A stretch of DNA of 64,000 bases from Hoeflea_A sp963921345 (GTDB lineage: Bacteria > Pseudomonadota > Alphaproteobacteria > Rhizobiales > Rhizobiaceae): contig CAWUFE020000007.1 of the NCBI GenBank assembly GCA_963921345.3, forward strand, positions 3,596,001-3,660,000. The letters are read 5' to 3'. The notes under the pieces are model-generated. The model worked only from the letters and a program-made list of their open reading frames with translations, was not told the DNA's origin and did no database searches. This document shows, one piece after another, positions 42,255-50,812 of the stretch. Position 1 is the first letter of the stretch, and each line of letters starts with the position of its first letter. The translations under genes were made by a program, and so were the position numbers.

Positions 42255-43559
42255 TCAGTTGAACATCGATCTGGGAATGAGGAGTGCGAGTTCCGGCAGC
42301 ACGATCACCATTGCCAGGCAAATCAGCATGGCGACCCAGAAGGGAAAGACGCCGCGGAAGATCGTCACCATCGGCACGTCCTGGGCCACGCCCTTGACCA
42401 TGAACACGTTCAGCCCGACGGGCGGCGTGATCATGCCCATCTCGATGATGATCACCACGACGACACCGAACCAGATCGGATCGAAGCCCGCTCCGGTTAT
42501 CACCGGATAGGCAATCGGTAGGGTCACCACCAGCATCGACAAGCCGTCCATGAACATGCCCAGAACCAGATAGGCCAGCAGGATCAGAACCAGGGTGCCG
42601 TAAGGTCCGGCTCCGAGTGCAGCCATGGCGTCGCCCAAGGTGCCGGGGATGTGCGTCAGCGCCAGGAACGGATTGAGCACGCTGGCACCGATCACGATGA
42701 GATAGAGCATCGCGGTGGTGCGCACCGTCTCGAAGGCGGCGTCGCGAAACTGGGCGACAGCCAGCTTACCGGAGAAGACCGCCATGGCGAGCACCAGGAC
42801 GGCGCCAACACCGGCGGCCTCGACCGGGGTGAAGACACCGCCGTAAATGCCGCCGATCGAGATGAAGATCACCGTCAGAAGCGGTGCGGCCCGCCCCAAC
42901 GCCGTGAAGCGTTCGGCAAGAGCGCGCGCCTCACCGCGCGGGCCCGCCGCCGGGTCGATCCGGGTCATGACCGAGATCGCCGTTATGAACAGGGCGGTGA
43001 GCAGCAATCCCGGCAGGATGCCCGCCATGAACAACTGCCCGATGCTCTCCTCGGTCAGGATCGCGTAAAGGACGAATCCGGTCGACGGCGGAATCAGGAA
43101 ACCGAGCGTGCCGCCGGCCGCTATGGATCCCGTCGACAACGCGTTGCCGTATCCCAGTCTCTTCATTTCCGGGAGCGCGACCCGGCCGATCGTGACCGCT
43201 GTCGCAACGGACGAACCGCTGACCGCCGAAAAGGCGGCACAGCCCAGGATCGATGCCGAAGCCAGCCCGCCGCGGAAACGCCCGACCCAGGCGAACGCGG
43301 CTTCGTAAAGGCTGCGGCTGAAGCCGGCGACGGAAGCGATGTTGCCCATCAAAATGAACAGGGGGACGACCGTCAGATTGTAGTTGGAAACCGCCGAAAA
43401 GGTCTCGGTCGTGAGAAGCGCGCTCGCCGCGCGCGGAGAGTTCAGGACCCAGGTTCCGAAATAGCCGACGATCAACATCGCCATGCCCACCGGGGTGCGC
43501 AGGACCATCAGCAGGAACATCGCGCCGATGCCGATCAGACCGATGGCGGTTTCACTCAT
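42255..43559 (-). CDS. dctM: TRAP transporter large permease (DctM)
   Basis: A 434-aa inner-membrane permease with about 12 helices and DctM signatures (AAFSAVSGSSVATAVTIG, GGTLGFLIPPSTGFVLYA, MGMITPPVGLNVFMVKG). It overlaps the small permease gene by 8 bases. It is the last gene of the LigM-like / TRAP operon. Confidence 0.95.
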   Translation of the reverse strand: MSETAIGLIGIGAMFLLMVLRTPVGMAMLIVGYFGTWVLNSPRAASALLTTETFSAVSNYNLTVVPLFILMGNIASVAGFSRSLYEAAFAWVGRFRGGLASASILGCAAFSAVSGSSVATAVTIGRVALPEMKRLGYGNALSTGSIAAGGTLGFLIPPSTGFVLYAILTEESIGQLFMAGILPGLLLTALFITAISVMTRIDPAAGPRGEARALAERFTALGRAAPLLTVIFISIGGIYGGVFTPVEAAGVGAVLVLAMAVFSGKLAVAQFRDAAFETVRTTAMLYLIVIGASVLNPFLALTHIPGTLGDAMAALGAGPYGTLVLILLAYLVLGMFMDGLSMLVVTLPIAYPVITGAGFDPIWFGVVVVIIIEMGMITPPVGLNVFMVKGVAQDVPMVTIFRGVFPFWVAMLICLAMVIVLPELALLIPRSMFN

Positions 43560-44061
43560 TCGCTACCGGACCCCTGCGCAGGATGTCGACGGTCTGCGCG
43601 ACGAGCACAGCGACGTTCAGCGCCATCCCCAGTGCAATGAGCCCGTAGAAAGGCCAATAGGGCACATCGAGCATGTTGGTGGCGTCTTCGAACTCATAGG
43701 CGTCCCAAAGCCGTTGCCAGGTGCGCAGCACCAGCACCGAGAGCACAAAGACCGCAAGCCCGCGCGCAAGAAGGTCGCCCAAGCAACACGCGTAGTGACC
43801 GATCCAGGCGTCCAGCACGTCGACGCGGACATGCGCTTCCGTTTGGGTCGCAAAGGGAAGCGCCAGCATGACCAGCGCCACCGAACTCATCTCAACGATC
43901 TCGTTGGCGCCCAGGATCGGAGCGTTCAGGGCGTAGCGCATGACGACCGCGGCAAAGATCACGCCCATCATCCAGATGAGCGCGACCACCGAAAGCGCCG
44001 CCAGGGCACGGCTTGACCGGTCGAGCACCGACGACCGGCCAAGCCCGGGCCGGGTTGTCAC
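43552..44061 (-). CDS. dctQ: TRAP transporter small permease (DctQ)
   Basis: A 169-aa inner-membrane protein with four helices (LAALSVVALIWMMGVIFAAVV; ALVMLALPFA; LLARGLAVFVLSVLVL; FYGLIALGMALNVAVLV). The GTG at 44061 (VTTRPGLG) is preferred because a GGAGAG lies just upstream and the binding-protein stop is one base away. Longer frames overlap that gene and are not supported. Confidence 0.9.
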   Translation of the reverse strand: MTTRPGLGRSSVLDRSSRALAALSVVALIWMMGVIFAAVVMRYALNAPILGANEIVEMSSVALVMLALPFATQTEAHVRVDVLDAWIGHYACCLGDLLARGLAVFVLSVLVLRTWQRLWDAYEFEDATNMLDVPYWPFYGLIALGMALNVAVLVAQTVDILRRGPVANE

Positions 44062-44062
44062 A

Positions 44063-45049
44063 TCACTCTCCGCGAAGGGCCTCGATATAGGCGACCGCAG
44101 GCAACCCTTCCGCTTCGTACTCCGCGACGATGGCGTCGACGATCGGCGCCGTCCGGGCGTTGAATTCGGCCGCGGCTTCCGGCGACAGAGCAATCAGTTC
44201 CTTGCCGTCGGCATCGGCAAAGCGCTGCAGCCCGGCCTTGACGCCTGCGAGCTGTACTTCATTGGCAACCTGGGAGATCTCGCCGCCGGCCTTCAGGACG
44301 GCCTCCTGGTGTTCCTTGCTCAGATCGCGGAAGACGTCGCGGTTCATGACCAGGAAGAAAGACGAAATCGTGCCGTTCATGCCGGTGGTGATGTAGTCGG
44401 TCACCTCCTGCAGCTTGAAGGCGGCCGTGGCGGTGCCGTCGATGAAGGCGCCGTCGATCACTCCGGTCTGCATGGAATTGTAGATTTCCGGAACGGGCAT
44501 GGACACCGGCGTGGCGCCCCAGGCTTCGACCACGCGACCGGCATTCTTCGACGGCACGCGGATCTTCAGCCCCTTCAAATCGGCGAGGCTGCGCACCGGT
44601 TTGTCGCGCATGAACAGGACGTTCTCGCCATTGGTCCAGAGACTGACCAAAACCACCCGTTTGTATTCGTCATTCAGATGATCGAGATTGGCCTGCACGG
44701 CGGCCGTGGCGTTGTCTTCAGACACGACGCCGGGTAGCTCGCTCAGCAGCGTCAGGGGGAAGTTGGACGCCGTGTAACCGGGAAGCCCAAAGACGATGTC
44801 GGCAACGCCGTCCACCGCGCGATTGTATTGCTGCACCGGGCCGCCGCCCAGTTCGCCGCCACTGTAGACGCGGACGGTAACGGCGCCTCCCGTCTCCGCC
44901 GCGACCCTGTCGGCGAAGGCGCCGAACACCTTTGCTTCATAGCGGTGGTTCGGCGACATGAAGTTGGCCAGTTTCAGCTCGGCCGCCTGCGCGGCGGAAG
45001 CCGCGAACATAAGGGCGGCAAAAGCCGCCAGCATCAGTCTCTTTGGCAT
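44063..45049 (-). CDS. dctP: TRAP transporter solute-binding protein (DctP)
   Basis: A 328-aa periplasmic protein. Signal peptide about 1-22 (AAFAALMFAASAAQA). It follows the DctP pattern: LKLANFMSPNHRYEAKVFGAF, GGELGGGPVQQYNRAVDGVADI, and a KIRVPS stretch near residue 150 that carries the carboxylate-binding Arg. The ligand is therefore probably a carboxylate; with the adjacent O-demethylase gene, a methoxylated aromatic acid is likely. GGAGGAAT precedes the ATG. Confidence 0.94.
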   Translation of the reverse strand: MPKRLMLAAFAALMFAASAAQAAELKLANFMSPNHRYEAKVFGAFADRVAAETGGAVTVRVYSGGELGGGPVQQYNRAVDGVADIVFGLPGYTASNFPLTLLSELPGVVSEDNATAAVQANLDHLNDEYKRVVLVSLWTNGENVLFMRDKPVRSLADLKGLKIRVPSKNAGRVVEAWGATPVSMPVPEIYNSMQTGVIDGAFIDGTATAAFKLQEVTDYITTGMNGTISSFFLVMNRDVFRDLSKEHQEAVLKAGGEISQVANEVQLAGVKAGLQRFADADGKELIALSPEAAAEFNARTAPIVDAIVAEYEAEGLPAVAYIEALRGE

Positions 45050-45098
45050 GTCATTCCTCCCAGTTCACCTGTTGCACCCGCTTCGGGCGCGTCGGCCA

Positions 45099-46472
45099 TC
45101 ACGCCTGCAATCGGTATTGTTGGCGCGATGCCTCATGAATCGGCCAAGGGTTCACTTCGGCTCGAATCTCTATCTGTCTGTGTCGTTCGACATGGGGCTT
45201 GTTCGTGCCGCCGTTCTTTTCGCCCCAGAGAACACTCAGCTTCGAGCCGACAGCGGCGGCTTCGTCCTGAACCATTGCCAGGGAAATCCAGGCTCGCTCG
45301 TTGGCGGAATAGACGGGGTAGGTCGAGATGCCGACCTGACGTCCGTCCCGGAGCACCTGGTCATAAAAATGCGCCGCATAATAGCCGCCGGGCAGTTCCA
45401 TCAGTTTCGGACCCGGAAAATCGCCCATCATTCCGGCAAAGATGCCGAGAACATCCTCTCTCTCCCAGACGAGGGTCACCTTCGTGCGGTGCGGCCGCTC
45501 CGCCATTTTCTCCAGCGCCTCGCGGCCGATGAAATCGTGGTCGAACTTTACCAGACGGCCATAGCCCAGATCCCACGGGGTCAAATAGAACTCCTCGACA
45601 TTGTCGGGCTGAAACGAACCGCCGACCGAGCAGGTTGCCTCGAAGCCGGTCTCGGGCAGCCACTCGCGGTAGCCCTTCATCGCGTCTCCCGAATAGATTG
45701 CCGGCAGGGGTGCCGCGACCCAGCCGGATTCGCTCGACGCGGTCGAATAGGCGCGGGCGCCGGCGCGCAACATGCCATGCCTGCCGCCAACTTCCATCAG
45801 CCGGTCATAGACCCTGGCGCCCTCCTCATAGGGCCCCCAGAGCTCCAATCCCTGAGCGCCGCCCATTCCGTGGCAGAGCGTGCGGGCGCGGCAACCGGCA
45901 ATCACGATCTCGCCCATGTTGAAGAACTTGGTGGTCAGCGGCCCGCCTTCATTTGCCTCATTGAGGATGTCGAGCGCCTTCGGCCCCTGCACTTCGAAAC
46001 GATAGAGCTTGCGCGGCTTGTCGGAGTTTTCCAGCGAGCGGATGTCGATCTCGGTGGTCACGTCGTAAGGGCCGATTTGCGCCTGATAGGTCATCCAGTG
46101 GGCCAGCGGCGGGCGGCCGATGAACAGCGCCTCGTCGTCCTCGAGCCCGAACAGAATGCCGTCTCCGATCACGAAGCCGTCGGGATTGCAGCAGACCAGC
46201 TGCTTGGCCTTGTTGCGGCCGAACCCGGCAAAGCTATTGACGCCGACATGGGACAGAAAACGGATGGTATCCGGTCCGCGAATGTAGAGATCCGTCATGT
46301 GGTAGGACTGGTTCAGAAGCACGGCCCCGTTGCGCCAGGCGCGCACTTCTTCGATCCAGTTCGTATATTGCGGCGGGATCGGAAACACATAGGCGCCGAC
46401 CTGGGCGTTTTGCAGCATGTGCGATGCGCTGCCGTTCCGTTGCAATCTGCTTTCCAGGGTTGGCCCCGTCAT
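45099..46472 (-). CDS. LigM/DesA-like aromatic O-demethylase (aminomethyltransferase fold)
   Basis: A 457-aa protein of the GcvT-like, tetrahydrofolate-dependent O-demethylase group. It follows LigM of Sphingobium along its length by memory: NAQVGAYVFPI, WRNGAVLLNQSYHMTDLYIRGPD, NKAKQLVCCNPDGFVIGDGILF, YREWLPETGFEA, GGSFQPDNVEEFY, KFDHDFIGREALE and VLWGEENG-like LWGEKNGGT. LigM moves the methyl group of vanillate or 3-O-methylgallate to tetrahydrofolate. The exact substrate here is unknown. The start MTGPTLES has a GGAGGA six to ten bases upstream. It is first in an operon with dctPQM and divergent from a double-HTH LysR gene. Confidence 0.9.
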   Translation of the reverse strand: MTGPTLESRLQRNGSASHMLQNAQVGAYVFPIPPQYTNWIEEVRAWRNGAVLLNQSYHMTDLYIRGPDTIRFLSHVGVNSFAGFGRNKAKQLVCCNPDGFVIGDGILFGLEDDEALFIGRPPLAHWMTYQAQIGPYDVTTEIDIRSLENSDKPRKLYRFEVQGPKALDILNEANEGGPLTTKFFNMGEIVIAGCRARTLCHGMGGAQGLELWGPYEEGARVYDRLMEVGGRHGMLRAGARAYSTASSESGWVAAPLPAIYSGDAMKGYREWLPETGFEATCSVGGSFQPDNVEEFYLTPWDLGYGRLVKFDHDFIGREALEKMAERPHRTKVTLVWEREDVLGIFAGMMGDFPGPKLMELPGGYYAAHFYDQVLRDGRQVGISTYPVYSANERAWISLAMVQDEAAAVGSKLSVLWGEKNGGTNKPHVERHRQIEIRAEVNPWPIHEASRQQYRLQA

Positions 46473-46573
46473 GGAAACTCCGTCCTCCCGTTGGATTTGC
46501 CTGCACTCTAGGGCTGGACGAACGGCTGCGCATATGCGCAAATCGGAACTCTTGTTGCAATTTGGTTATATCT
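46473..46573. promoter_or_regulatory. Divergent promoter region with 14-bp palindrome (LigM-like / LysR)
   Basis: TGCGCATATGCGCA at 46527-46540 is a perfect 14-bp palindrome. It lies midway between the two divergent starts and is a good candidate operator for the adjacent LysR-type protein. Confidence 0.6.
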
Positions 46574-47788
46574 GTGCCGACGCTTTCTCCGGGCTTACTC
46601 TCTCTGAAACAGGTTCGGGCGATTCACGCCCTGTCCGAGGCAGGCCACATAGGCCATGCGGCAGATGGGCTGAATGTAAGCCAGTCGGCCATGTCGCGCA
46701 GCGTTCAGGCCGCCGAAGAGCTGCTTGGCGCAACCCTGTTTCAGCGGGGATGGTCAGGCGCCGAACCGACTTCCTTCGGTGAGATCCTGTTCACCCAATG
46801 TGGCAATGTTCTCGCACTGCTCGAACAATTCGAACGCCGCGAGCTCGGCAATCGTGACGGCCATCTTCGCTTGCCGGTCCGCCTTCGATGGAGCCATCTG
46901 GAGGCTGTCGCCGCCGTGATCCGTACCGGCAGCGCCCGGGCCGCGGGGAAGGAACTCGGCATCAGTCAGCCCGCGGTGAGCCGCTCCCTCTCCGAGATGA
47001 CCGAAATCGCTGGCGCCGATCTCTTCACGCGTCGCTCGCACGGACTGGAACCAGAGCCGCTGGCGCACGGGATCGCCGCTCTCTGGGGCAATGTCTGGCG
47101 GGAGCTGTCTGCCATACCGTCACTGCTGGAACGCGCGGCTGCCGGGTTGGTCGGCCGGGTCGCCGTCGGCATGCTGCCCTTTTCGGATCAGGACCTGGTG
47201 GTTCGCGCATTCGGTCTTCTCACGCAGTCGCATCCGAACCTGCGGCTGGTGGCGGTGCCGGGAAGCTATCATGCGCTGACGGACGCCCTGCTGCGACGCG
47301 AAATCGATGTGATCATGGGCCTGCTGCGGCAGCCGGCCCCGTCCACGCAGTTGATCGAGCGGCCACTCTATTCCGAACGGTTCACTCTGATCGCCAGGCA
47401 GGATCACCCCTGCCACGGTCTGAACGCGACTTTGAAAGACCTCTCGCAATTCCAGTGGATGGTCGCTCCGCTGGGAACGCCGACACGCAGATTTTTCGAA
47501 CGGCTTTTCTTCGCCTCCGGAACGCGTCCTCCCGCCCAGACCTTTGAAATCCTGTCGTTCGCCAACGCCGAAGAGATGATGGCAAACAGCCAGTCCATCG
47601 GCTTGATGAACTACAGCCTGCCGGCGCTCGAAAGGTTGCGGCCGGATCTCAAGCCGGTGGACTTTCGTTTGGACGATGCCATCCGCCCGATCGGGATCAC
47701 CATGCGCAGGGACGAGCCGGTCAGTCCGCAGGTCGACCGGTTCCTGGAGGTCCTGCACAATCAGATCGATGCTCGGGGCCTGAGATAA
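46574..47788 (+). CDS. LysR-type regulator with two N-terminal HTH domains
   Basis: A protein of about 404 aa, some 100 residues longer than ordinary LysR proteins. Two LysR-like winged HTH units follow each other: one at about 10-60 (IGHAADGLNVSQSAMSRSVQ) and one at about 98-157 (SARAAGKELGISQPAVSRSL). The effector domain starts near 190 (VGRVAVGMLPFSDQDLV). The first HTH is followed by its own dimer-helix-like stretch (FGEILFTQCGNVLALLEQFE). The GTG at 46574 is taken as the start; a TTG at 46562 or an ATG at 46424 that overlaps the divergent gene are alternatives, and no ribosome site is strong. It probably regulates the LigM-like/TRAP operon. Confidence 0.88.
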   Translation: MPTLSPGLLSLKQVRAIHALSEAGHIGHAADGLNVSQSAMSRSVQAAEELLGATLFQRGWSGAEPTSFGEILFTQCGNVLALLEQFERRELGNRDGHLRLPVRLRWSHLEAVAAVIRTGSARAAGKELGISQPAVSRSLSEMTEIAGADLFTRRSHGLEPEPLAHGIAALWGNVWRELSAIPSLLERAAAGLVGRVAVGMLPFSDQDLVVRAFGLLTQSHPNLRLVAVPGSYHALTDALLRREIDVIMGLLRQPAPSTQLIERPLYSERFTLIARQDHPCHGLNATLKDLSQFQWMVAPLGTPTRRFFERLFFASGTRPPAQTFEILSFANAEEMMANSQSIGLMNYSLPALERLRPDLKPVDFRLDDAIRPIGITMRRDEPVSPQVDRFLEVLHNQIDARGLR

Positions 47789-47826
47789 GCCCTCCAATGC
47801 CGGCTCGGGCTGAAGGGTCGATCGGC

Positions 47827-48072
47827 CTATCCCCCCGCCAAACGCGGCAGCAGCATGATCTCGGCGTCCTCCGGCAGCTCCTTCGACCAGGTGTCGCGGT
47901 AGATCACGCCGTCGATGGAAACGGCGATGCCGTTGTCGACCAGCGGCTCGAGGCTCGGGTACCGTTCCGCCAGCTTGCGGAACAGTTCCCGGATGTCCTT
48001 GGCCTCGATATCGATGGTCTGCGTGCCTCCGGCGGCCGCGGCGACCGAGCCCCAGAGCGTCACCTGGACCAT
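47827..48072 (-). CDS. MoaD/ThiS family sulfur-carrier-like protein
   Basis: An 81-aa beta-grasp protein with the family ends VQVTLWGSVAAAAGG and a C-terminal MLLPRLAGG, whose Gly-Gly would be activated for sulfur transfer. The start overlaps the stop of the molybdenum-hydroxylase large subunit gene (ATGA), so it is translated with that enzyme. It could supply sulfur for the molybdopterin cofactor of this enzyme or have a different carrier role. A MoaD paralogue in this position is not the norm. Confidence 0.88.
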   Translation of the reverse strand: MVQVTLWGSVAAAAGGTQTIDIEAKDIRELFRKLAERYPSLEPLVDNGIAVSIDGVIYRDTWSKELPEDAEIMLLPRLAGG

Positions 48073-50333
48073 CAGTCGGCCTTTTCCTCCAGTGCCGCCA
48101 GGATGCGCGGCGGCGACATCGGAATGTGGGTCATGCGCACACCGGCGGCGTGCGACACAGCGTTGGCGATCGCTGCCAGAGGCGGCACGATGGAGGTTTC
48201 GCCGACACCGCGCACCCCGTAGGGATGGTTGGGATTGGGGATCTCCAGGATCTCGGTGTCGATCATCGGCAGGTCGGAGCAGACCGGAATACGGTAGTCG
48301 AGGAAGCCCGGGTTCTGCAGCCGGCCGTCCTCGCCATAGATATACTCCTCATTGAGCGCCCAGCCGATGCCCTGGGCAGCACCGCCCTGGTACTGGCCTT
48401 CCACATAGGTCGGGTGCACGGCCTTGCCGGCGTCCTGCACCACGGTGTAGCGCACAACCCGGGTGGAGCCCGTTTCCGGGTCGATTTCGACGTCGCAAAT
48501 ATGGGTTGCGAAGGACACGCCGGCGCCGTCGGCGACCAGCTCGCTGTGGCCGGCGATCGGACCGCCCGTTTTCGGCGCGGCAGCTGCGATGTCCTTGACC
48601 GACAGCGGCGGCAGGTTGCCGTGCTTCTTGCCCTTGGCCTTCGCATGACCGTCTTCCCAGACCACGTCCTCGACCGGGATATCCCACATGGTGGCGGCCC
48701 GCTGCTTCATCACGGCGATGGCGTTGCGGGCGGCCGAAATCGTCGCCATGGAGGACGAGAACGTGCCGCGGCTGCCGTCGGTCATGTCGTTGTGCCCAAG
48801 CGTCGCGGTGTCGGCGACGATGGTCTTGACCTGTTCGTATGGAATTCCCAGCTCCTCGGCCGCGACCAGCGACAGCGAAGCACGCGAACCGCCGACATCG
48901 ACCGTGCCGACCGCCAGCGTGACCGTGCCGTCGACGCCGATGTTGAGGTCGGTGCAGGTCTGGCCGCCGAAGTTGAACCAGAAGCCGCAGGCGAGACCCC
49001 TGCCCTGGTTCTTGCCCAGCGGCGCCTTCATGTGCGGATGCTTTTTCGCCGCCTCCAGCGTCGGCCCGATGCCGATCGGGCCGTAGACCGGACCGTAAGA
49101 GGCCTTGGACCCTTCAGCCGCGGCGTTCTTGATGCGGAACGCCACGGGCTCCATGCCGACCTTGGCGGCCAGCTCATCGATGGCGCTTTCGACCGCAAAG
49201 GCCGCCATCGGCGCCGAGGGCGCGCGGTAGGCGGCCGTCTTCGGCCGGTTGACCAGCACCTCGTGGCCGACCGTCTTGACGTTGTCGAGATGGTAGCAGG
49301 CGAAGGCGGTCATGGCGCCGAGCTCGGCCCACATGCCGTGATAGGGCCCGCAGGAATAGCGCAGCGTGGCCTGCGCCGCGGTGATGGTGCCGTCCTTGGA
49401 CGCCCCCAGCTTGACGTCGATGGACGTCGCGCTGGCTGGGCCCGAGGCGCGGAAGACTTCGTCGCGGGTCATGACGACCTTGACCGGACGGCCGGCCTTG
49501 CGCGAGAGCGCCAGCGCCACCGGCTCGATCCACACATGGGTCTTGCCGCCAAAGCCGCCGCCGATCTCCGACGAGGTGACGCGCAGCTTGGAGACGTCGA
49601 TGCCGAGCAGTTCGGCGCAATGCTGGCGGAAGACGAAATGGCCCTGGGTGCAGACCCACAGTTCGGCGGACCCGTCAGAATTGACGCTCGCCACACAGGC
49701 ATGGGGTTCGATGTAGCCCTGGTGCGTCTGCTCGGTCTTGAAGCTGTGCTCGACGATGAAGTCGGCCTCTTCGAAGCCCTTGTCGACGTCGCCGTGACCG
49801 TATTGGCTCTGCTTGCTGATGTTGGACGGTTTGGTGGGCTTCGGATCGACCCCCCTGGTCAACACGTTCTGGTGGACCAGCGGAGCATCGGGCCTGACCG
49901 CTTCGTCGACATCGGTGACGTGCGGCAGGACCTTGTACTGCACCTTGATGAGCTTGAGGGCCTCGCGGGCGGTTTTCGCATCGATTGCCGCGACCGCGGC
50001 CACCGCATGGCCGTCGTAATAGGCGTTTTCGCGCGCCATGCAGTTGTCGAGAATGTCGTACATCTCTTTGTTGCCGTCGGTCAGGTCCGGCAGGTCGGCG
50101 GCGGTGATCACCGCCTTGACGCCCTTCAGCTTCTCCGCCTTCGACGTGTCGATCTTCTTGATCTTCGCGTGGGCGTGCGGGCTGCGCAGGATGCGCCCGA
50201 CCAGTTGACCGGGCATGTTGAAGTCGGCGCCGTAGCGGGCGCGTCCGGTCACCTTGTCGACGCCATCGGGGCGGACGGGACGGGTGCCGACCGATTTGAA
50301 ACTCTTGGCCTCGTAGCGTGCTTGAAAGTCCAT
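48072..50333 (-). CDS. Xanthine dehydrogenase family molybdenum-binding subunit
   Basis: A 753-aa catalytic subunit of a molybdenum hydroxylase. The aldehyde-oxidase-like first domain (about 15-125) begins RPDGVDKVTGRARYGADFNMPGQ. Molybdopterin contacts are GGGFGGKTHVWIEP (about 245-258) and EGQYQGGAAQGIGWAL, and the catalytic glutamate is in GVRGVGETSIVPP near the C-terminus. The substrate may be an N-heterocycle, aromatic or CoA-ester compound; the sequence does not decide. It is the third gene of the FAD / [2Fe-2S] / Mo / MoaD-like operon. Start MDFQARYE, two bases after the small-subunit stop. Confidence 0.94.
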   Translation of the reverse strand: MDFQARYEAKSFKSVGTRPVRPDGVDKVTGRARYGADFNMPGQLVGRILRSPHAHAKIKKIDTSKAEKLKGVKAVITAADLPDLTDGNKEMYDILDNCMARENAYYDGHAVAAVAAIDAKTAREALKLIKVQYKVLPHVTDVDEAVRPDAPLVHQNVLTRGVDPKPTKPSNISKQSQYGHGDVDKGFEEADFIVEHSFKTEQTHQGYIEPHACVASVNSDGSAELWVCTQGHFVFRQHCAELLGIDVSKLRVTSSEIGGGFGGKTHVWIEPVALALSRKAGRPVKVVMTRDEVFRASGPASATSIDVKLGASKDGTITAAQATLRYSCGPYHGMWAELGAMTAFACYHLDNVKTVGHEVLVNRPKTAAYRAPSAPMAAFAVESAIDELAAKVGMEPVAFRIKNAAAEGSKASYGPVYGPIGIGPTLEAAKKHPHMKAPLGKNQGRGLACGFWFNFGGQTCTDLNIGVDGTVTLAVGTVDVGGSRASLSLVAAEELGIPYEQVKTIVADTATLGHNDMTDGSRGTFSSSMATISAARNAIAVMKQRAATMWDIPVEDVVWEDGHAKAKGKKHGNLPPLSVKDIAAAAPKTGGPIAGHSELVADGAGVSFATHICDVEIDPETGSTRVVRYTVVQDAGKAVHPTYVEGQYQGGAAQGIGWALNEEYIYGEDGRLQNPGFLDYRIPVCSDLPMIDTEILEIPNPNHPYGVRGVGETSIVPPLAAIANAVSHAAGVRMTHIPMSPPRILAALEEKAD

Positions 50334-50335
50334 GA

Positions 50336-50812
50336 TCAGCCTCCCTTCATCGTCTGCGCAGCGTCCTGGACGGCGCGCACGATCTTGTCGTAGCCGGTGC
50401 AGCGGCAGAGGTTCCCGGCCAGCCCAAAGCGGATTTCCTCTTCGGTCGGATCGGGGTTTTTCTCCAGCAGGTCCTTCGCCGCGATCAGGAAGCCCGGCGT
50501 GCAGACGCCGCATTGCAGCGCCGCATGCTCGAGGAACTTGGTCTGCAGCGGATGCAGATCTTCGCCGTCCGCCATGCCCTCGATGGTCTCGATCCGGCGG
50601 CCTTGCGCTTCCGCCCCCAAGACGAGGCAGGAGCAAACCAGGCGATCGTCGACGATGACGCTGCAGGCGCCGCAGTCGCCGGTGCCGCAACCTTCCTTGC
50701 TGCCGGTCATCCCCAGACGATCGCGCAGCACGTCGAGCAGGGTCTCCTCGGCCTGGCAGAGGAACTCGACCTCGTCGCCGTTGATGGTCGTTGAAACAGC
50801 TGTTGCGGACAT
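50336..50812 (-). CDS. Molybdenum hydroxylase [2Fe-2S] small subunit
   Basis: A 158-aa electron-transfer subunit with two [2Fe-2S] clusters: plant-type C42, C47, C50, C62 (GCGTGDCGACSVIVDDRLVC and following) and the second cluster C101, C104, C136, C138 (QCGVCTPG and LCRCTGY). The start MSATAVST overlaps the FAD-subunit stop (ATGA). Confidence 0.95.
   Translation of the reverse strand: MSATAVSTTINGDEVEFLCQAEETLLDVLRDRLGMTGSKEGCGTGDCGACSVIVDDRLVCSCLVLGAEAQGRRIETIEGMADGEDLHPLQTKFLEHAALQCGVCTPGFLIAAKDLLEKNPDPTEEEIRFGLAGNLCRCTGYDKIVRAVQDAAQTMKGG

Noticed and set aside
48126..50393. 755-codon plus-strand frame opposite the molybdenum subunit gene
   Set aside because: Antisense shadow of a conserved 753-aa enzyme.
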